A stretch of DNA of 64,000 nucleotides. Origin: Heligmosomoides polygyrus polygyrus. Lineage: Eukaryota > Nematoda > Chromadorea > Rhabditida > Heligmosomidae. The stretch is taken from contig OX377203.1 in assembly GCA_947396885.1 (NCBI GenBank), positions 1,116,001 to 1,180,000 on the forward strand, given 5' to 3'. The notes beneath the pieces were generated by a model. It did not search any database, was not told the origin of the DNA, and saw nothing but the letters and a program-made list of their open reading frames with translations. Positions 1 through 11,135 of the stretch are shown piece after piece. Position 1 is the first letter of the stretch, and each line of letters begins with the position of its first letter. Both the position numbers and the translations under genes were made by a program.

Positions 1-307
1 GAGAAGCTTCGCGAATTTTCTACCACAACCGTATGGTGAATCATAGACATGAATCGAAAGCCGGAAGTTCTAGACTTTTGAAGAAAGCCCTAGCCTAGGA
101 CTTCCGATCAACCTAATATAAACCACGTTTCCTGTGTGAAAGAAAACAACAAAACAGTGATGAAATGATAAAACGCGGTATAGAACATACCAAATCAAAC
201 GCCAAGCAAAAACAACAGCACACAACCCCATACGAAATGACTGGTGCCTATCAAATAAGGGAAGAAGCGTATGTCTGAACGGGGGAGCGAGTCACATAGG
301 AAGAATC

Positions 308-810
308 GGATCTATCCTAGTCCGGGGGGCCACATAAATAAAAAGTATTATATGTAACGAATCCATTTGAGACTTACCGAGCGGCTCCTACAGAACAACA
401 TCTAAACCTAAACAAGAAAAGTCCCCAAGAAAAAACGAAAAAACACATTTGTTGCGGTTGTAAGCAGGCAAAGTTGTGTGCCCTCCTTACCATGTTAGAT
501 CCTGGTTATAACATGTCAGGCCGCGGTCAGCACACGGCATGCGGCTTCATGCGCCCTCCTCACCATGGTAGACCCTGGTTATAACATGTCAGCCGGCGGT
601 CAGCACGCGGCATGCCTCCATTCCGTCGCTCTTTGACCGCCGAGACGGTTGTAAGCCGGAGCGATTTTTTATTTTTTCGTTTGTTCGCTCGCTTTTTAGT
701 CCCTTTTAGGTTCCATTTCGTCCTCTAGGAGCCGCACGGTAAGTTTCAATTTATTTGGTTACCTATTTTTTTAGTTATGTGCCCCCCCCCCCCCGGACTA
801 GGATAGATCC
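308..810 (+). mobile_element. hAT-type MITE, family A copy 1
   Basis: A 503-base non-autonomous element. It begins GGATCTATCCTAGTCC and ends with the inverted form, and the two ends pair over about 90 bases, ending in a poly-C tract of about 13 at 782-794. It is flanked by a perfect 8-base duplication, gaagaatc, at 300-307 and 811-818. An 8-base TSD is the mark of hAT transposition. The middle holds two tandem units of about 85 bases containing the shared stretch CCTGGTTATAACATGTCA. There is no coding capacity. Three further copies lie in the window (11723, 31159, 51622). Confidence 0.88.
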
Positions 811-993
811 GAAGAATCCCCACTCCTCAATTAGCGTAAAATGCGCTTCTTTTTCGCCAAGTCGTTGAACCCAAGGAGTAGGGGTCCTTGAAGTTACAGT
901 GGAATCGGCGCCTCACGAGTTCGAGGGTCTTGTACGCCTGCGATGCCTCTGCCGGCAAGCGGCTCGTAGCGCAGTGGACAGTGACGTTGCTTC

Positions 994-1275
994 AAGGACG
1001 GCATTGGTCAATCTCCTTTGGGGTGCGCCACGCATTCTACTTCTACGGGATGTCGTGAAGGCGAGTTGAATGCGTACTTGGCCATATAATGACTTGCTAT
1101 GGCCAGGCGATGAAGAAGTCTGCGTTTTATCCTTCCCAGTCACGTCTGGAACCAATTCTCCGACCCCGGACGGATGGAAGGCTTGGTTGGCCTGGGCGGG
1201 AAATCCGAACCAGGAACCTGGTATCGGGTGCCCAGAACAGCCGACACTCCCTCCGACTGCGCTACACTCGCTCTC
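994..1275 (-). mobile_element. tRNA-derived SINE copy 1
   Basis: This member of the SINE family, described in full at 33356-33641, is read on the minus strand. The 5' end, with box A-like TAGCGCAGTCGG, lies at about 1250-1275 and the box B-like GGTTCGGATTTC is near 1200. It sits against the hAT end fragment at 1290-1568 exactly as the SINE at 5166 sits in the hAT element at 4881. Immediately beyond its 3' end, at 964-990, is another box A-like stretch on the plus strand (TAGCGCAGTGGACAG). Confidence 0.75.
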
Positions 1276-1289
1276 AAAATGCATTTTAA

Positions 1290-1568
1290 AAATTTCCAAA
1301 AATGCATAGAAAATTCCTGAAAACATTAAAATGTTCCTGCTGATTTCAATAGATTTTTTTTGTCATAAACAGTCCCAATCAGGAGGATGAGACCTGAAAC
1401 ATTAATGAAGACTAAACGTAAATGTGATCAACACACAGAAAAAAATCTGCTAAAAATTCAGTGAAATTTCTACAAAATTCCTGTTAAGTCGTTAAGTCAG
1501 ATTTTAATGAAAAATGCCGTTAATTCGTTAATTTCGCTAAATCGTTAGCCGTTAAATGTACACCCCTG
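1290..1568 (-). mobile_element. hAT element terminal fragment
   Basis: This fragment is an inverted copy of the left end of the hAT element at 4881-5160. It ends TACACCCCTG at 1568 and contains the same repeated 'cgttaatt/cgttaa' run and the AAATCAGCA landmark. The other end of this copy is missing, because the SINE and unrelated DNA follow. It has no coding content. Confidence 0.7.
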
Positions 1569-1740
1569 CTTCAGCATACAACCAGTGTTAGAAGAAATGG
1601 CCGGTCTCTATCGAACAAAAACGCAACACCTTAGATTCCACTCCTCTAAACTGACTCTCATTCAACTTGACTGCAAAATGCTCCGTTACTATAAGGCAGG
1701 AGCTACCTGCTCTGACGGTAAAGGATTACGCACGAACCCT

Positions 1741-2101
1741 GGGCCCGGATTCTTCAACGCGCATTCCCATGGGTATGCTGGGCGCAGGGGGTAGATATAC
1801 CCACGATGTGGACATACCCACGATTCATCATAAACCTTACCCGCCAAATCGTGGGTATATCAGTGGGTAGAGAAAATATGACGATCGCTGTGGGTACATC
1901 CGTATACCCGCGACTCATTCGCGCCCCATTGACAAAACGGCGCTCCAGTGAGACTTCAGTTGTTCTCGCGAGAGGCCTAGTTGTACCTTACCCTTGATTC
2001 CTTTCATGAATACGGTTCGTAGTCATTACCCATTGCTGGTAGTGGGTATGATTCCCTTACAGTATCTCTACCTATACCCACTGCTTGATGAATCCGGGCC
2101 C
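1741..2101. mobile_element. Palindromic MITE, GGGCCCGGATTC ends
   Basis: The element has inverted ends: GGGCCCGGATTCTTCAA at 1741 and TTGATGAATCCGGGCCC at 2101. The interior carries several inverted repeats built on 'acccacgat' and 'tgggtat'. The ends resemble those of the shorter MITEs at 19402, 37611 and 54373, so this is probably a longer relative. No convincing target-site duplication was found and nothing is coded. Confidence 0.6.
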
Positions 2102-2964
2102 TGGTTTTCAGTGGCTTATCTTAAAAACTGGACATCCACATCTGGAGGCAGCGATTTCAAAGAAACCTTTTGAAGTACAGAATGGCTGAGAAGGCGACGA
2201 ATTCGAAGACGTCAAAACGCTAGATAGCATGCATCATTTCGAATAGTCAAAATAAACGCTAAATTCTCAAGTGGACTAGAAGAAGCTGACGAACGCGGGA
2301 GATAGATGCGTTGGTGGGCTTTAGGCTAAGAAACCCACGGCCTGATACGCGGCGCTCAAACAAGTGCACGTGAAGAAACGTCGTTAACCCAGTAGCTGAT
2401 GCGGCTATAACTCAGCTGATAGGCGACCCTAATTAAGGGAGCACTAAACCACAAAGAAGCGTGGCCTTTCCGAGGTCCACGTGGAAGTTGGTCGGCGGAC
2501 ATGAAAGAAGTCCACTGGTCGCATGGTGATTCATACACTATGGGCACGATAAGTGCACCTTTCTTTGGGTATAAATTCATATAACACGAAGAATTTTCGC
2601 CCACACTATTGCAATTCATAACAATTCCTCTTCATATGAAGGTCCATTTTACCTCAACATTCCCTAATCTCTAACATGGATTGAGACAAACACTCATGGT
2701 CCCTCGCACCTACGGGGCTTTTCCTCAGACAGGACCCGAAGGTCAGGTTAGATTGAGGGATTATTACCTACCTTTCCATTCGGTTGAGTTCTCTTTTGGA
2801 TTTCTGTGAAAGAAGAAACCCATGAACCTTTTTGCTGACCTAGAAGCACACTCTCCCATGTTTCTTTCTTGCTAGTGAAAACGACACCAGTTCTCCCATG
2901 CACCCCAAATTGAGTAACGGTCCGGAAATCCAGGCTTACCAAGCCTCCCTAGTATGGTGTGAAC
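2102..2964. other. Unassigned intergenic DNA
   Basis: No gene, RNA or repeat was recognised here. Short open frames on the minus strand (2356-2619 and 2748-2942) show no recognisable domain. Confidence 0.4.
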
Positions 2965-2966
2965 TA

Positions 2967-4248
2967 TTAGGTTGTAACGAAATAAATGGCACTGAACCAC
3001 TGTAAATTTAAGCAGTTAATATCTCGGCTTGTAGGCAAGTTTATTAATCGAAATAAAAACCTTCTGATTCTACACATCTTTGCCAACGTGACACAAGCTT
3101 TTTTATCCCAGTAGCATCAAAATCAGAAGTTCTGGAATTGACGAAATCTTCGAAGGCACTTTCGGCATCCTGTTGGTATCTGAATATTTCCCCTACCAAG
3201 AAGTCGCCAAGATGCATGAAGAAATGGTAGTCTGTTGGGGAGAGGTCGGGAGAAAACGGGGATGTGGTAGAGCTTCAATGCTCAGCTCATTCAATTTCTG
3301 CAACGTCATTCGTGCTACATGGGGGCGAGCATTGTCGTGCAGAAGGAGAACTCGCCTTCGGTTTACCAAGGCCGGCCGGACATCCTTCAACTTTTTCATC
3401 ATTTCTTCGATTTCAATGCAGTACTTCTCTGCCGTGATGGATTCACCGGGAGGGAGGAAGCTGTGGTGAATAACTCCCAGCGAACACCACCATACTGTCA
3501 CCATTACTTTCTTCTGGTGCAATTCCGACTTCGCAAGAACCTTGGGGCTCTCATCGCTGTCCACCCACTGTGCCGATCGTCGCCTGTTGTCGTACATTAT
3601 CCATTTCTCGTCACAGGTTACGATGCGATCAAGGAATGGGTTCGTTTCGTTCCGTAGAAGCAGTGCGGACGAGATCTCATATCGTCGGTTTCTTTGCTCC
3701 TCAGACGGCTCGTGAGGCACCCACCTTTCCAGCTTTTTGGTCTTTCCAATTTCCTTCAGATGTCGGGCAGCTGTGTTGTGACTGACGCCAAGAACCTTCG
3801 CTATCTCCCTGGTACCTTTGTGTGGATCCTCCTCTACCACATCTCTCAGCTTGTCCTCATCAACATCACTATGCCTCCCACGACCTTCATGTCCTTCCAA
3901 GCTCTCATCTCCATTCCGGAACTTCTGATACCAACGATACGCCGTTCGAATTGTGGAACATCCTTGACCGAATGCGGCGTTGATCTTCTCGTCCGCCTCC
4001 TTAGCTGCAGTGCCCAGCTTGAATTCATACAAGTAAATGCCTCGGATTACCCTTTTGTCCATCTGCAAAAAAGTCAATAAAACTCTAAAGTTTTCACACT
4101 TTTTCATAGAAAATTTGCTACTCTCCGGTAGAGCAAGGTTTGCGCTTCTAAATGATATGCCACATGTTACGGTTTGTTCTTGATCAAACGCGTAAAGGCG
4201 CGCCAAAAAATGGAGCGAGCCAGTGCCATTTAATTCGTTACAACCTAA
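2967..4248 (-). mobile_element. Nearly complete mariner transposon (DD34D)
   Basis: This is a 1282-base element with inverted ends TTAGGTTGTAACGAA of about 28 bases, extending to TGGCACTG on both sides. It is flanked by TA at 2965-2966 and 4249-4250, the mariner target duplication. The length is typical of mariner (about 1.3 kb). It carries one transposase gene on the minus strand with a single disruption. The termini and protein type are like the mariner elements known from nematodes. Confidence 0.93.
3044..4062 (-). pseudogene. mariner transposase with one-base frameshift
   Basis: The transposase cuts and rejoins DNA at the element ends at TA sites, in the nucleus. I start it at the ATG at 4062 (MDKRVIRG...), because the frame upstream runs into the terminal repeat. 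The N-terminal half has paired helix-turn-helix regions (about residues 5-110). The catalytic core shows D1 in TCDEKWIMYDN and D2 in HDNARPH. One base is missing near 3253 (the run TTTCTCCCG), which shifts the frame 8 codons before the third catalytic D. In the other frame the C-terminus stays open to a TAA at 3044-3046 and reads SPTDYHFF, then a normal mariner tail ending in GFYFD. The spacing between D2 and D3 is 34 residues once the shift is taken into account (DD34D). Length would be about 339 residues, the family norm. The lesion could also be a sequencing error. Confidence 0.92.
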
Positions 4249-4278
4249 TAGTACCAGATTGTCCGGGAAGTAGACCAA

Positions 4279-4650
4279 GAATCCGACGCCGATGATCGGT
4301 CATCGGTTTTCAAACCCTGGTTTAAAGGATTATGCGAATAATGGAATTTTTGAAAAGCTTCCATCTTAGCACGATTCAATTAGAGATGGTGTTCACGAGC
4401 TCGGGCTTTAAGAAAAATTAGATAAGTGATTTTGATCAGAAATCTGATGTCTTTTATCCGACTCGGAGATCCGCTGAGAGATCCAAAGAGAAATCAGTTA
4501 TTTCGATTATCCGGAATCCCTCTTGTTAAAGCTACTCTTATCTGAATCATCCCAAGATGAGGGGCTTTCAAAAATCTCATTATTCACGTAATCCTTTGAA
4601 CCGGGTTTGAAAAATAACAAATTCTAATTATCCTAATCGGTGTCGAATCC
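4279..4650. mobile_element. Palindromic MITE next to mariner
   Basis: The ends are inverted: left AATCCGACGCCGAT, right ATCGGTGTCGAATCC. Pairing continues inward through 'cggttttcaaaccc' and 'ggatta(t/c)g' for about 110 bases on each side. It has no coding capacity. No TSD was identified. Confidence 0.6.
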
Positions 4651-5165
4651 AATGACTACCGGGCAACCTAGAACACTCACTTTTCGGCATTAGACGGCAA
4701 TATGGCGTACCGGTCTACACGGAGGACAATAACGCGCCATCCAAACCGATCATTCACCGCACACCATCCCTCCTGGCGTTACTTTCGTTCAGGCCAGGAC
4801 AAGAATTTCAGATGGATAACAATCCTGTCAACGATAGCCTAGGTGGAACTGCCTCAAATCTAGCGGCTGGCAGTCTCCACCAGGGTGCACATTTAACGGT
4901 TAACGATTTGACGAATTAACGGCATTTTTCGGTAAAATCTGGCTTAACGATTTAACGGAAATTTTTAGGAATTTAACGAAATTTTTAATGGACTTTCTTC
5001 TCAGTGAGTTTATCACATTTACCCTCAGTATTCTCTAATGCTGCAGATCTCATCCTCCTTATTACGACTGTTCCCAAAAAAAAAAAAACTATTGAAATCA
5101 GCAAGAATATTTCGATGTTTTTATCAATTCAATTCGTTTTGAATTTTTAGAAATAATACATTTTG

Positions 5166-5432
5166 GGAGCACGTGTAGCGCAGTCGGAGGAGGTGCTGAC
5201 TGTCGCGTGCACCCTATACCAGGTTGCTGGTCCTTCTTTGGGATTTCCCGCCCAGGCCAACCTTCCATCCTTCCGGGTCGGTGAATTGGTACCGAACTTG
5301 CCTGGGAAGGACAGAGCGCTGATTTCTTCATCGGCTGGCCACCGCAAGCCATTGTCTCCAAGGTATCCCGTAGAAGTAGAATGAGCGGCGTATCCCAGAA
5401 GGGATTGAGTATCGCCATCCTTTATCCTTATC
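5166..5432 (+). mobile_element. tRNA-derived SINE copy 2, inside hAT
   Basis: The SINE begins at the box A-like GTGTAGCGCAGTCGG and ends in a (TTTATCC)-type tail at about 5432. The hAT-SINE junction (5' of the SINE against hAT DNA) is the same as at 1275-1290, so the SINE was probably already inside a hAT copy that later moved. Confidence 0.8.
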
Positions 5433-5437
5433 CTTTA

Positions 5438-5689
5438 ATGTACTTTGAAGCTAGAAATTTCTTCGCCGAGTCCCCAAGCAGGTCAACGAATCCACAAAGA
5501 TACTGGTCTATTCTTGTAAGATATGCCTATTCTCACCTGGCGCTGCTCATCTCAGAATACTTTTGCCCACCTGGAGCAGTAGAGACGGAGCGAATGTTTT
5601 CGGCCGCTGGACGTATTCGACGTATTTTAAGCTATTTCACAAAAACGCTAATAACAAAAACTTGGAAAGCTACCTTTCCTGAAAGTTAA
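5438..5689 (+). pseudogene. hAT transposase C-terminal dimerisation fragment
   Basis: The frame reads ...RYWSILVRYAYSHLALLIS followed by EYFCPPGAVETERMFSAAGR. This is the conserved C-terminal dimerisation region of hAT transposases (the 'W....YP.La..a...l..p.ss...ER.FS.aG' pattern). After GRI the reading frame is lost, and the expected 'LFLKVN' tail appears in another frame near 5672 (PFLKVN). The catalytic RNase H-like domain and BED finger are absent. It is a relic inside the element at 4881-6169. Confidence 0.85.
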
Positions 5690-6177
5690 CACGAAGACGG
5701 CGTGTCACACCTCCTCGGCAGAATGGTACCGTGTGACACGATGTCGTATCACTGTCCCGACGTTGCAAAAATATGATTGGTCCCACGCACCAGGCACTCG
5801 AAAATTTTGCGATCGTCAACGTGTTAACATTCCACTGAAGGGATTTTTAATGTATTTTTATCGAATCTTTCTGTACTTAATGGGCTGGTGCCTGCACGGA
5901 GATTGCACATGTCCGTAGAACAGTCTAACGAGAGAACTAGGAAAGGGTGGAACTCCGGGTACCTGCCTGATCGCACATTTCAGGATGCCTTATCGATGAT
6001 CATCTTGCCTTGAATGGTAGTTCCATAGTTATTCTTATTCTATACCCTGTAGATAATTTGTTGCTGAAGGCTTGTTTATTTTTCTATTTACCGGAAATTT
6101 AACGAAAATTTTCCGTTAAAAAAATTTCGTTAAGAAAATTTAACGTCCAGAATTTCGTGTGCACCCCTGGTCCCCAC

Positions 6178-7740
6178 CGACCCAAAGTTCGGGAGAGTAC
6201 TTTTATTGGCTCTCGCTTTCTCGCCTCTTCATATAGTATAGCAAACCCAAAGCGAAAAAAAAAAACAACAACAACATAAAATTACATATTTCTGCCTCCT
6301 TCAAAGCGGTTCGTTCCGCCACCTATTTCCAAACGAGCAGATTTTGTTATATCACTTCGCCGGTGGCTCATCAGTGAAGAGAAAGGTGTTATAAGTTTTT
6401 TGAATGTGTAAAATTGTCAAGTTTAATTCAACAAAATTCAGTGTCTTTAGACGAAAAATGTTTAAAAAACTTTAATTGTCTATCCTACGTTTTATAACTC
6501 AATTTATATATAGTTCATAAATATTTACATATAATTTAGTTGTTTCATATTCAAAATTATGTTAAAATTATGAAAGACGTCACCTCCAAATGCTGTTCGC
6601 ATTTGCGATCGACCGCCGAAAAAAGCTCAAGGTCAGCGCTAGGGATGCGCCATGCATTCTGCCTCCACTTGAGCTAGTGAAGTCGGCGAGACGGCAGAGT
6701 TTGCGCTTCAGATGCAAAGTTTGACCACGGTTTTCCCAGCTCTTAGAGGAGTGGTTATGCTCATTGTGCCATCAGTTGAGGAGAGAAATCAAACGCTTGG
6801 CGGCGCCAATTAATAGCATTCTGAGACGCGCCAGGCATTCAACATTTGCGAGTGCATTTCGAAAGCAAACTGAAGAAACAAGGCACAGATTCAGGCACAA
6901 AGAAGGGGGGGGGGGGGGGAGAGAAGACGTCAAGAACCTGACGCAATTGTCGAGGCTGGTCGACGTAGAGCATGAGGTACTTAGCAGTTCCTACCTAAGC
7001 CATTTGTGCCAAAATTGGCCTTTTGGCCCTGGAGCCCTGCCATGGTCGGCCTGTACAGAACCCAGGCGTGCTCTCTGGGCAACAACTCGACAAGTACCTG
7101 ATTTAGCTGTATAGCTACAAAAAAATGACGGCAGGGAGCTAAAAGGAGAAGAACCACATGCTCGGCAGTTTCGCATAGACCTGTGCGAGGAGCTAGCCGG
7201 AGCATGGATCGAAGGCCCAGTGACCCCAAGTTCGCCTGAGGCCAACAAACCAGCGATCTGGTGACATTCCAACCTAATAAGGTCAGTTATGCGCCGCTAT
7301 ACATTCAAGAACTGTCTCGCTCTAATTTTACTTTTCTTTTTCTCTTTTACATCATTTTTCCTACCTCTTTTCCCATACTGCTTTGCTCTGACCGTAGTTT
7401 CTCAACGTTTTCAACTTCCTGCTTCTATTCTCTTGCCTCTTCTCTTCCTTCTTTGTTACTCTCGCACTTCCCCTCTCCTTTACAGTATGACGATCACCTA
7501 ACTCTAGCCTTTGCTTGACCAGAAATAACCCTACTGTACACAGAATTCGCTATCAGAACGGATAACTCGTATCATAATACAGTGTAATCATTTCGCCTCC
7601 TCCAAGAACTTTTCACGATATTTACATAATCATTTTTGTTAATCGTGTCTTTTGGCTTTAATTTACTGTTTTTAGGTCAAATGATTGCTTCAAATTTTGT
7701 AATTAATTGGTAACTAAACGATTTCTATGTGCTTTTAAAT
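6178..7740. other. Intergenic DNA with simple tracts
   Basis: No supported gene. It holds a poly-G run at about 6906-6919, a small SINE-like piece near 6640-6680 (GGGATGCGCCATGCATTCTG), and a pyrimidine-rich tract at 7318-7492. Open frames here are short and unrecognised. Confidence 0.5.
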
Positions 7741-7742
7741 TC

Positions 7743-9014
7743 AAAAAAGGTCAGCAGGAGGATATCAACAACTATCGACCCATCATCTTCTCTCGGTTGT
7801 GATCTTCACCAAGATACTGCTTAACCGCATAGAGCGCTGCTTGGATGAGTATCAGCGAGTGGAGCAAGCAGGGTTTCGCAAGGATTTCTCCTGCATGGAC
7901 CATATTCAGACTGTCTCACAGCTCATCGAGAGGAGCCGCGAATACCAAGTCCCACTTGTCCTTGTCTACGTGGATTACCGGAAAGCGTTCGACTCTGTGG
8001 AAATCAACGCCGTTTTGAACGCACTTGTGCACGCTGGTATACCATCGCCCTACATCCGACTTCTCGACGAATGCTTCTCGAACACATCGACCACCATCCA
8101 GCTGTTCGATCGGAAGCTTAAAATTCCTATCGGGAAAGGAGTACGGCAGGGAGACACGATTTCTCCCAAGCTATTCACAGCGGCACTCCAGGATGCCATG
8201 AAAGACTCGAACTGTGACGATAAAGGCTACCTTGTCGACGGTAAACGGATCAGCAACCTTCGCTTCGCCGACGACATCGTTCTCATATCTACCAGCACGG
8301 CAGAAGTCGAGGAAATGCTGAACGAGCTCAATGTGGCAGGTATGAAGATTGGATTGGACATGAATATGTCCAAAACGCAGTTCATGGTCAACCAGTGGTG
8401 TGACACGGGACTCGTAAGGTTAAATGGAGTCGCTCTGCAACAGGTCGACTCCTACGTCTATCTGGGAAGAGAGCTGAACATGGATAACGACCTCGCTCCT
8501 GAAATCGCCCGCAGGAGACGCGCAGCATGGGCAGCCTTCAGTTCGATTCGCGAAGTCACCGATCAGGTCAAGGATCCCGGCCTCAGGGCCTCGACATTCA
8601 ACGCCTCTCTACTGCCTGCGATGTGTTACGCGACGGAAACCTGGCCCGACAACAAGACAATCGCCAGAGCGATGCAAACTACGCATCGTGCACTGGAGAG
8701 ATGTCTTCAGCGGACAAGCCTTCGTCAGCAATGGCAAGAAGACCTACGAAGCTCGGAGCTACGGGAGAAGTCGCAATTAGCAGACCCGCTGCAGAAAGGA
8801 CGATAGATGGAGTCCACGTGTCACAGAATGGCTCCCTAGAGACCATAAGAGACCACTGGGACGACCGCCAACGCGATGGGCAGACTCATTCTCAAGATCT
8901 TTCAGAGAGCGGAGTCTGCCTCACTGGATGCAAGCAGCCAGAGATCGAGCGATCTGGAAGAGTTGTGGTCCCCGCTGAGAAGACCCCCAGCCGACAAAAG
9001 GACCATCAAAGTAA
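7743..9014 (+). pseudogene. RTE-type non-LTR retrotransposon, reverse transcriptase part
   Basis: The reverse transcriptase copies the element RNA at a nicked target. The first frame reads KKGQQEDINNYRPII, then shifts by about 7790 into VIFTKILLNRIERCL. The long frame 7799-8806 carries the fingers and palm: QAGFRKDFSCMDHIQTV, then YVDYRKAFDSVE, then GVRQGDTISPKLF, and the catalytic FADDIVLIS (the YADD box). After 8800 the frame is lost and the normal RTE tail appears in other frames, ending PSK and TAA at 9012-9014 with an earlier in-frame stop. The upstream endonuclease is absent, so the copy is 5'-truncated. It ends in an (AAGT)n tail at 9008-9020. Confidence 0.9.
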
Positions 9015-9021
9015 GTAAGTA

Positions 9022-9297
9022 TTTATTCGGAAGGGTCGCCTGCTGTCACGTGCATCCGATTGGTTCTTGGTTCGAATTTTCCGCGCAGGCCAACCAAGCC
9101 TCCTATCCTCCGGGGTCGATGAACTGGTACCAGACTTGTCTGGGAAGGATAAAGCAGCACGCGGATGGCCACTGCAAGTCTTTCTATGGCCATATACGGA
9201 TCCAAAAGGCCTCCACGACATCCCGTAGAAGTAGAATGCGTGACGCGCCTCAAAACGGATTGAATTACACCGTTCTTTAACCTTATCCTTTATTATA
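9022..9297 (+). mobile_element. SINE copy 3, 5'-truncated
   Basis: The body of the SINE starts within the tRNA-like region (box B-like TTGGTTCGAATTTTC at about 9064) and ends at the TTATCCTTTATTA tail. It follows the RTE 3' tail directly. The next SINE (9345) lies tail to tail with it, 47 bases away. Confidence 0.75.
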
Positions 9298-9344
9298 GTT
9301 CGGATAAATTCTTATCAAATTATTTATTTGACACATTATTGTTA

Positions 9345-9638
9345 AAGGATAAAGGATAAAGGACGGCGTTACTCAATCCCTTCTGGGATGCGCCAGCGCA
9401 TGCTACCTCTTCGGGATGTTGTGGAAGCGATTTGAATGCCTATTTGGCCATACAATGACTTGCGGTGGCCAGCCGATGAACAAGTCGGCACTTTATTCTT
9501 CCCAGACAAGTCTGGTACCAATTCACCGACCCGGAGGGATGGAGGGCTTGGTTGGCCTGGGCGGGAAATCCGAACCAGGAACCTGGTATCGGGTGCACGC
9601 AACAGCCGACACTTCCCACGACTGGGCTACAGGGTCCA
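9345..9638 (-). mobile_element. SINE copy 4 with target duplication
   Basis: A full-length SINE on the minus strand. It is flanked by acacattattgtta (9331-9344) and acacattattatta (9639-9652), a 14-base duplication with one mismatch, as expected for retroposition. The 3' tail is two to three AAAGGAT repeats (read on the plus strand). Confidence 0.85.
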
Positions 9639-9652
9639 ACACATTATTATTA

Positions 9653-10605
9653 CATCACATTGCTTAGTTGTTGTTCTGCATTACAATTAATTATCCAAGA
9701 ACGTTTTTACCAGTAAAATGAAGATCTTAACCACATCTAAAAGTACAGTTTTATAGACTACATTGCCGACCAGCCCTGACAAACTGGTACCAATCACCGA
9801 CCCCAAAAAGATGGGAGACTTGGAACGCTTAAGCGGGACGGTTTATAGAAGAACTAATGCGTTCTCCAACCGCTCTACATGCCCAGGTAGGCTTGCTTTC
9901 ATGGAGAAGGTGAGTGCATGGCTCACCGCAAGGTATCTCGTCTTCCAAGGATGAAGGCAAGCATTTTGAGGTGGCCCCTCGCTGGCCACCGTTCCAGCGG
10001 TTCCCTTCCCAGCCCGTGTATCATTCGCCACAGAGCCGTTCTCATTCCGTCGCCGACCTACACCAGCCACAGCCGTCAACCTTTCTCAACATCGTGGCGT
10101 GTCATACGTCAGCCGGCCGGCCGCTGTGCGTAATCCGTACTTGCGACGGACGGACGGGCGGACGGACGGATGGCGGTGGCGGAGTAGTTCCAGCGCTCGA
10201 CAATCCCTAAAAGGAGACGCGGGAGACGAACAGTTGCGCGGCGCTTCAGCGTCCGTCGGCCGGCGGCTGGCTCACAACGGCCGATGATAGAGTGATCTTG
10301 ACCCAATTCGGCCTCTTATCACACGCCATCAACAGCCAACCCTTAACAATAAGGAGAGCTGCGAAATTCTCGCGCGCCGCGTTCGAAACGTCGCATACCG
10401 CTGCTCACCTCATCGATTTCGTATAACGCCGGGTTGAACCAGTCCGATACGAGGAGGAAGTCAATTGTGGTTTCCGGCTGTGCCAGACTGACGAAAAAAG
10501 CGCATACAGATATTCAGCTGGCTTGAAGCAGCTCATGTACAGCATTGAAACCTCGCCCGTGAACTTCAGCCCGATACAAGGTCGATGAAATAAAGGGCAA
10601 TTATT
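9653..10605. other. GC-rich intergenic block
   Basis: No gene is supported. A SINE scrap lies at about 9775-9815. A GGAC/GGAT-type microsatellite spans 10144-10172. The stretch 10100-10300 is CpG-rich and could be a promoter or 5' untranslated exon, but no start codon with a convincing frame and splice donor was found. Confidence 0.4.
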
Positions 10606-10892
10606 ACAAGGACGGCGTTACTCAACCCATTTGGTATGCGCCACGCATTCTACTTCTACTGATGTCGCGAAGGCAATGTGAACGCGTGTTTTGCCCTTTA
10701 CAGTGACTTGCGGTGACCAGGCGATGAACATGTCAGCGAATTGTCCTTCCAAGAAACTTTCTGGTACCAGTTCATCGATCCCAGAGGGATGGAAGGCTTG
10801 GTTGGCCTGGGCGGGAAATCCGAACTAGGAACCTGGTATCGGGTGCAGGTGACAGCTGGCGCCTCCTCTGACTGCGCTACACGCGACCTTGG
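10606..10892 (-). mobile_element. SINE copy 5
   Basis: An almost full-length SINE. Its 3' end (plus-strand AAGGACGGCGTTACTCAA) is at 10608 and its 5' end (CTGCGCTACACGCG) at 10875-10888. The tail repeats are missing. Confidence 0.75.
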
Positions 10893-10916
10893 GCCAAATA
10901 CACTTTCAATTTTTCT

Positions 10917-11135
10917 TCGCGACATCCCGTAAAAGTAGAATGCATGGCGCATCCCGCCGTCCTTTAACTTTCATTTCTTCATTTCGTCATTTATGTTTAT
11001 TTAAAGACACCGCTACTGTTACATGGTATGTTACACGGCTTCGTTGCTTCGTTGACCTGGGGGAAATCCGAACCAAGAACCTGGTATCGAGCGTACGCGA
11101 CAGTCGGCACCTCCTCTGACTGCGCTACACGCATC
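10917..11135. mobile_element. Two SINE fragments in opposite orientation
   Basis: A 3' piece on the plus strand (10917-10990, GACATCCCGTAAAAGTAGAA) is followed by a 5' piece on the minus strand (about 11040-11135) with box B-like and box A-like boxes. The pair looks like the remains of two insertions. Confidence 0.6.

Larger units (their letters stand above)
4881..6169. mobile_element. hAT element, internally deleted
   Basis: The ends CAGGGTGCAC and GCACCCCTG are the classic hAT terminal form. They are flanked by near-identical 8-base duplications, gtctccac (4873-4880) and gtccccac (6170-6177), with one mismatch. Subterminal DNA is rich in repeated 'TTAACG' motifs, typical of hAT transposase binding regions. 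Inside are a SINE (5166) and only the C-terminal piece of the transposase, so this 1289-base copy is not autonomous. Confidence 0.88.

Noticed and set aside
913..1326. 137-residue open frame on the minus strand
   Set aside because: It lies entirely over the SINE and hAT end; the same peptide pieces recur at every SINE copy because the SINE body is open in places.
6764..7272. Possible gene near 6.8-7.3 kb
   Set aside because: Short frames on both strands, one crossing a poly-G run; no domain or splice evidence.
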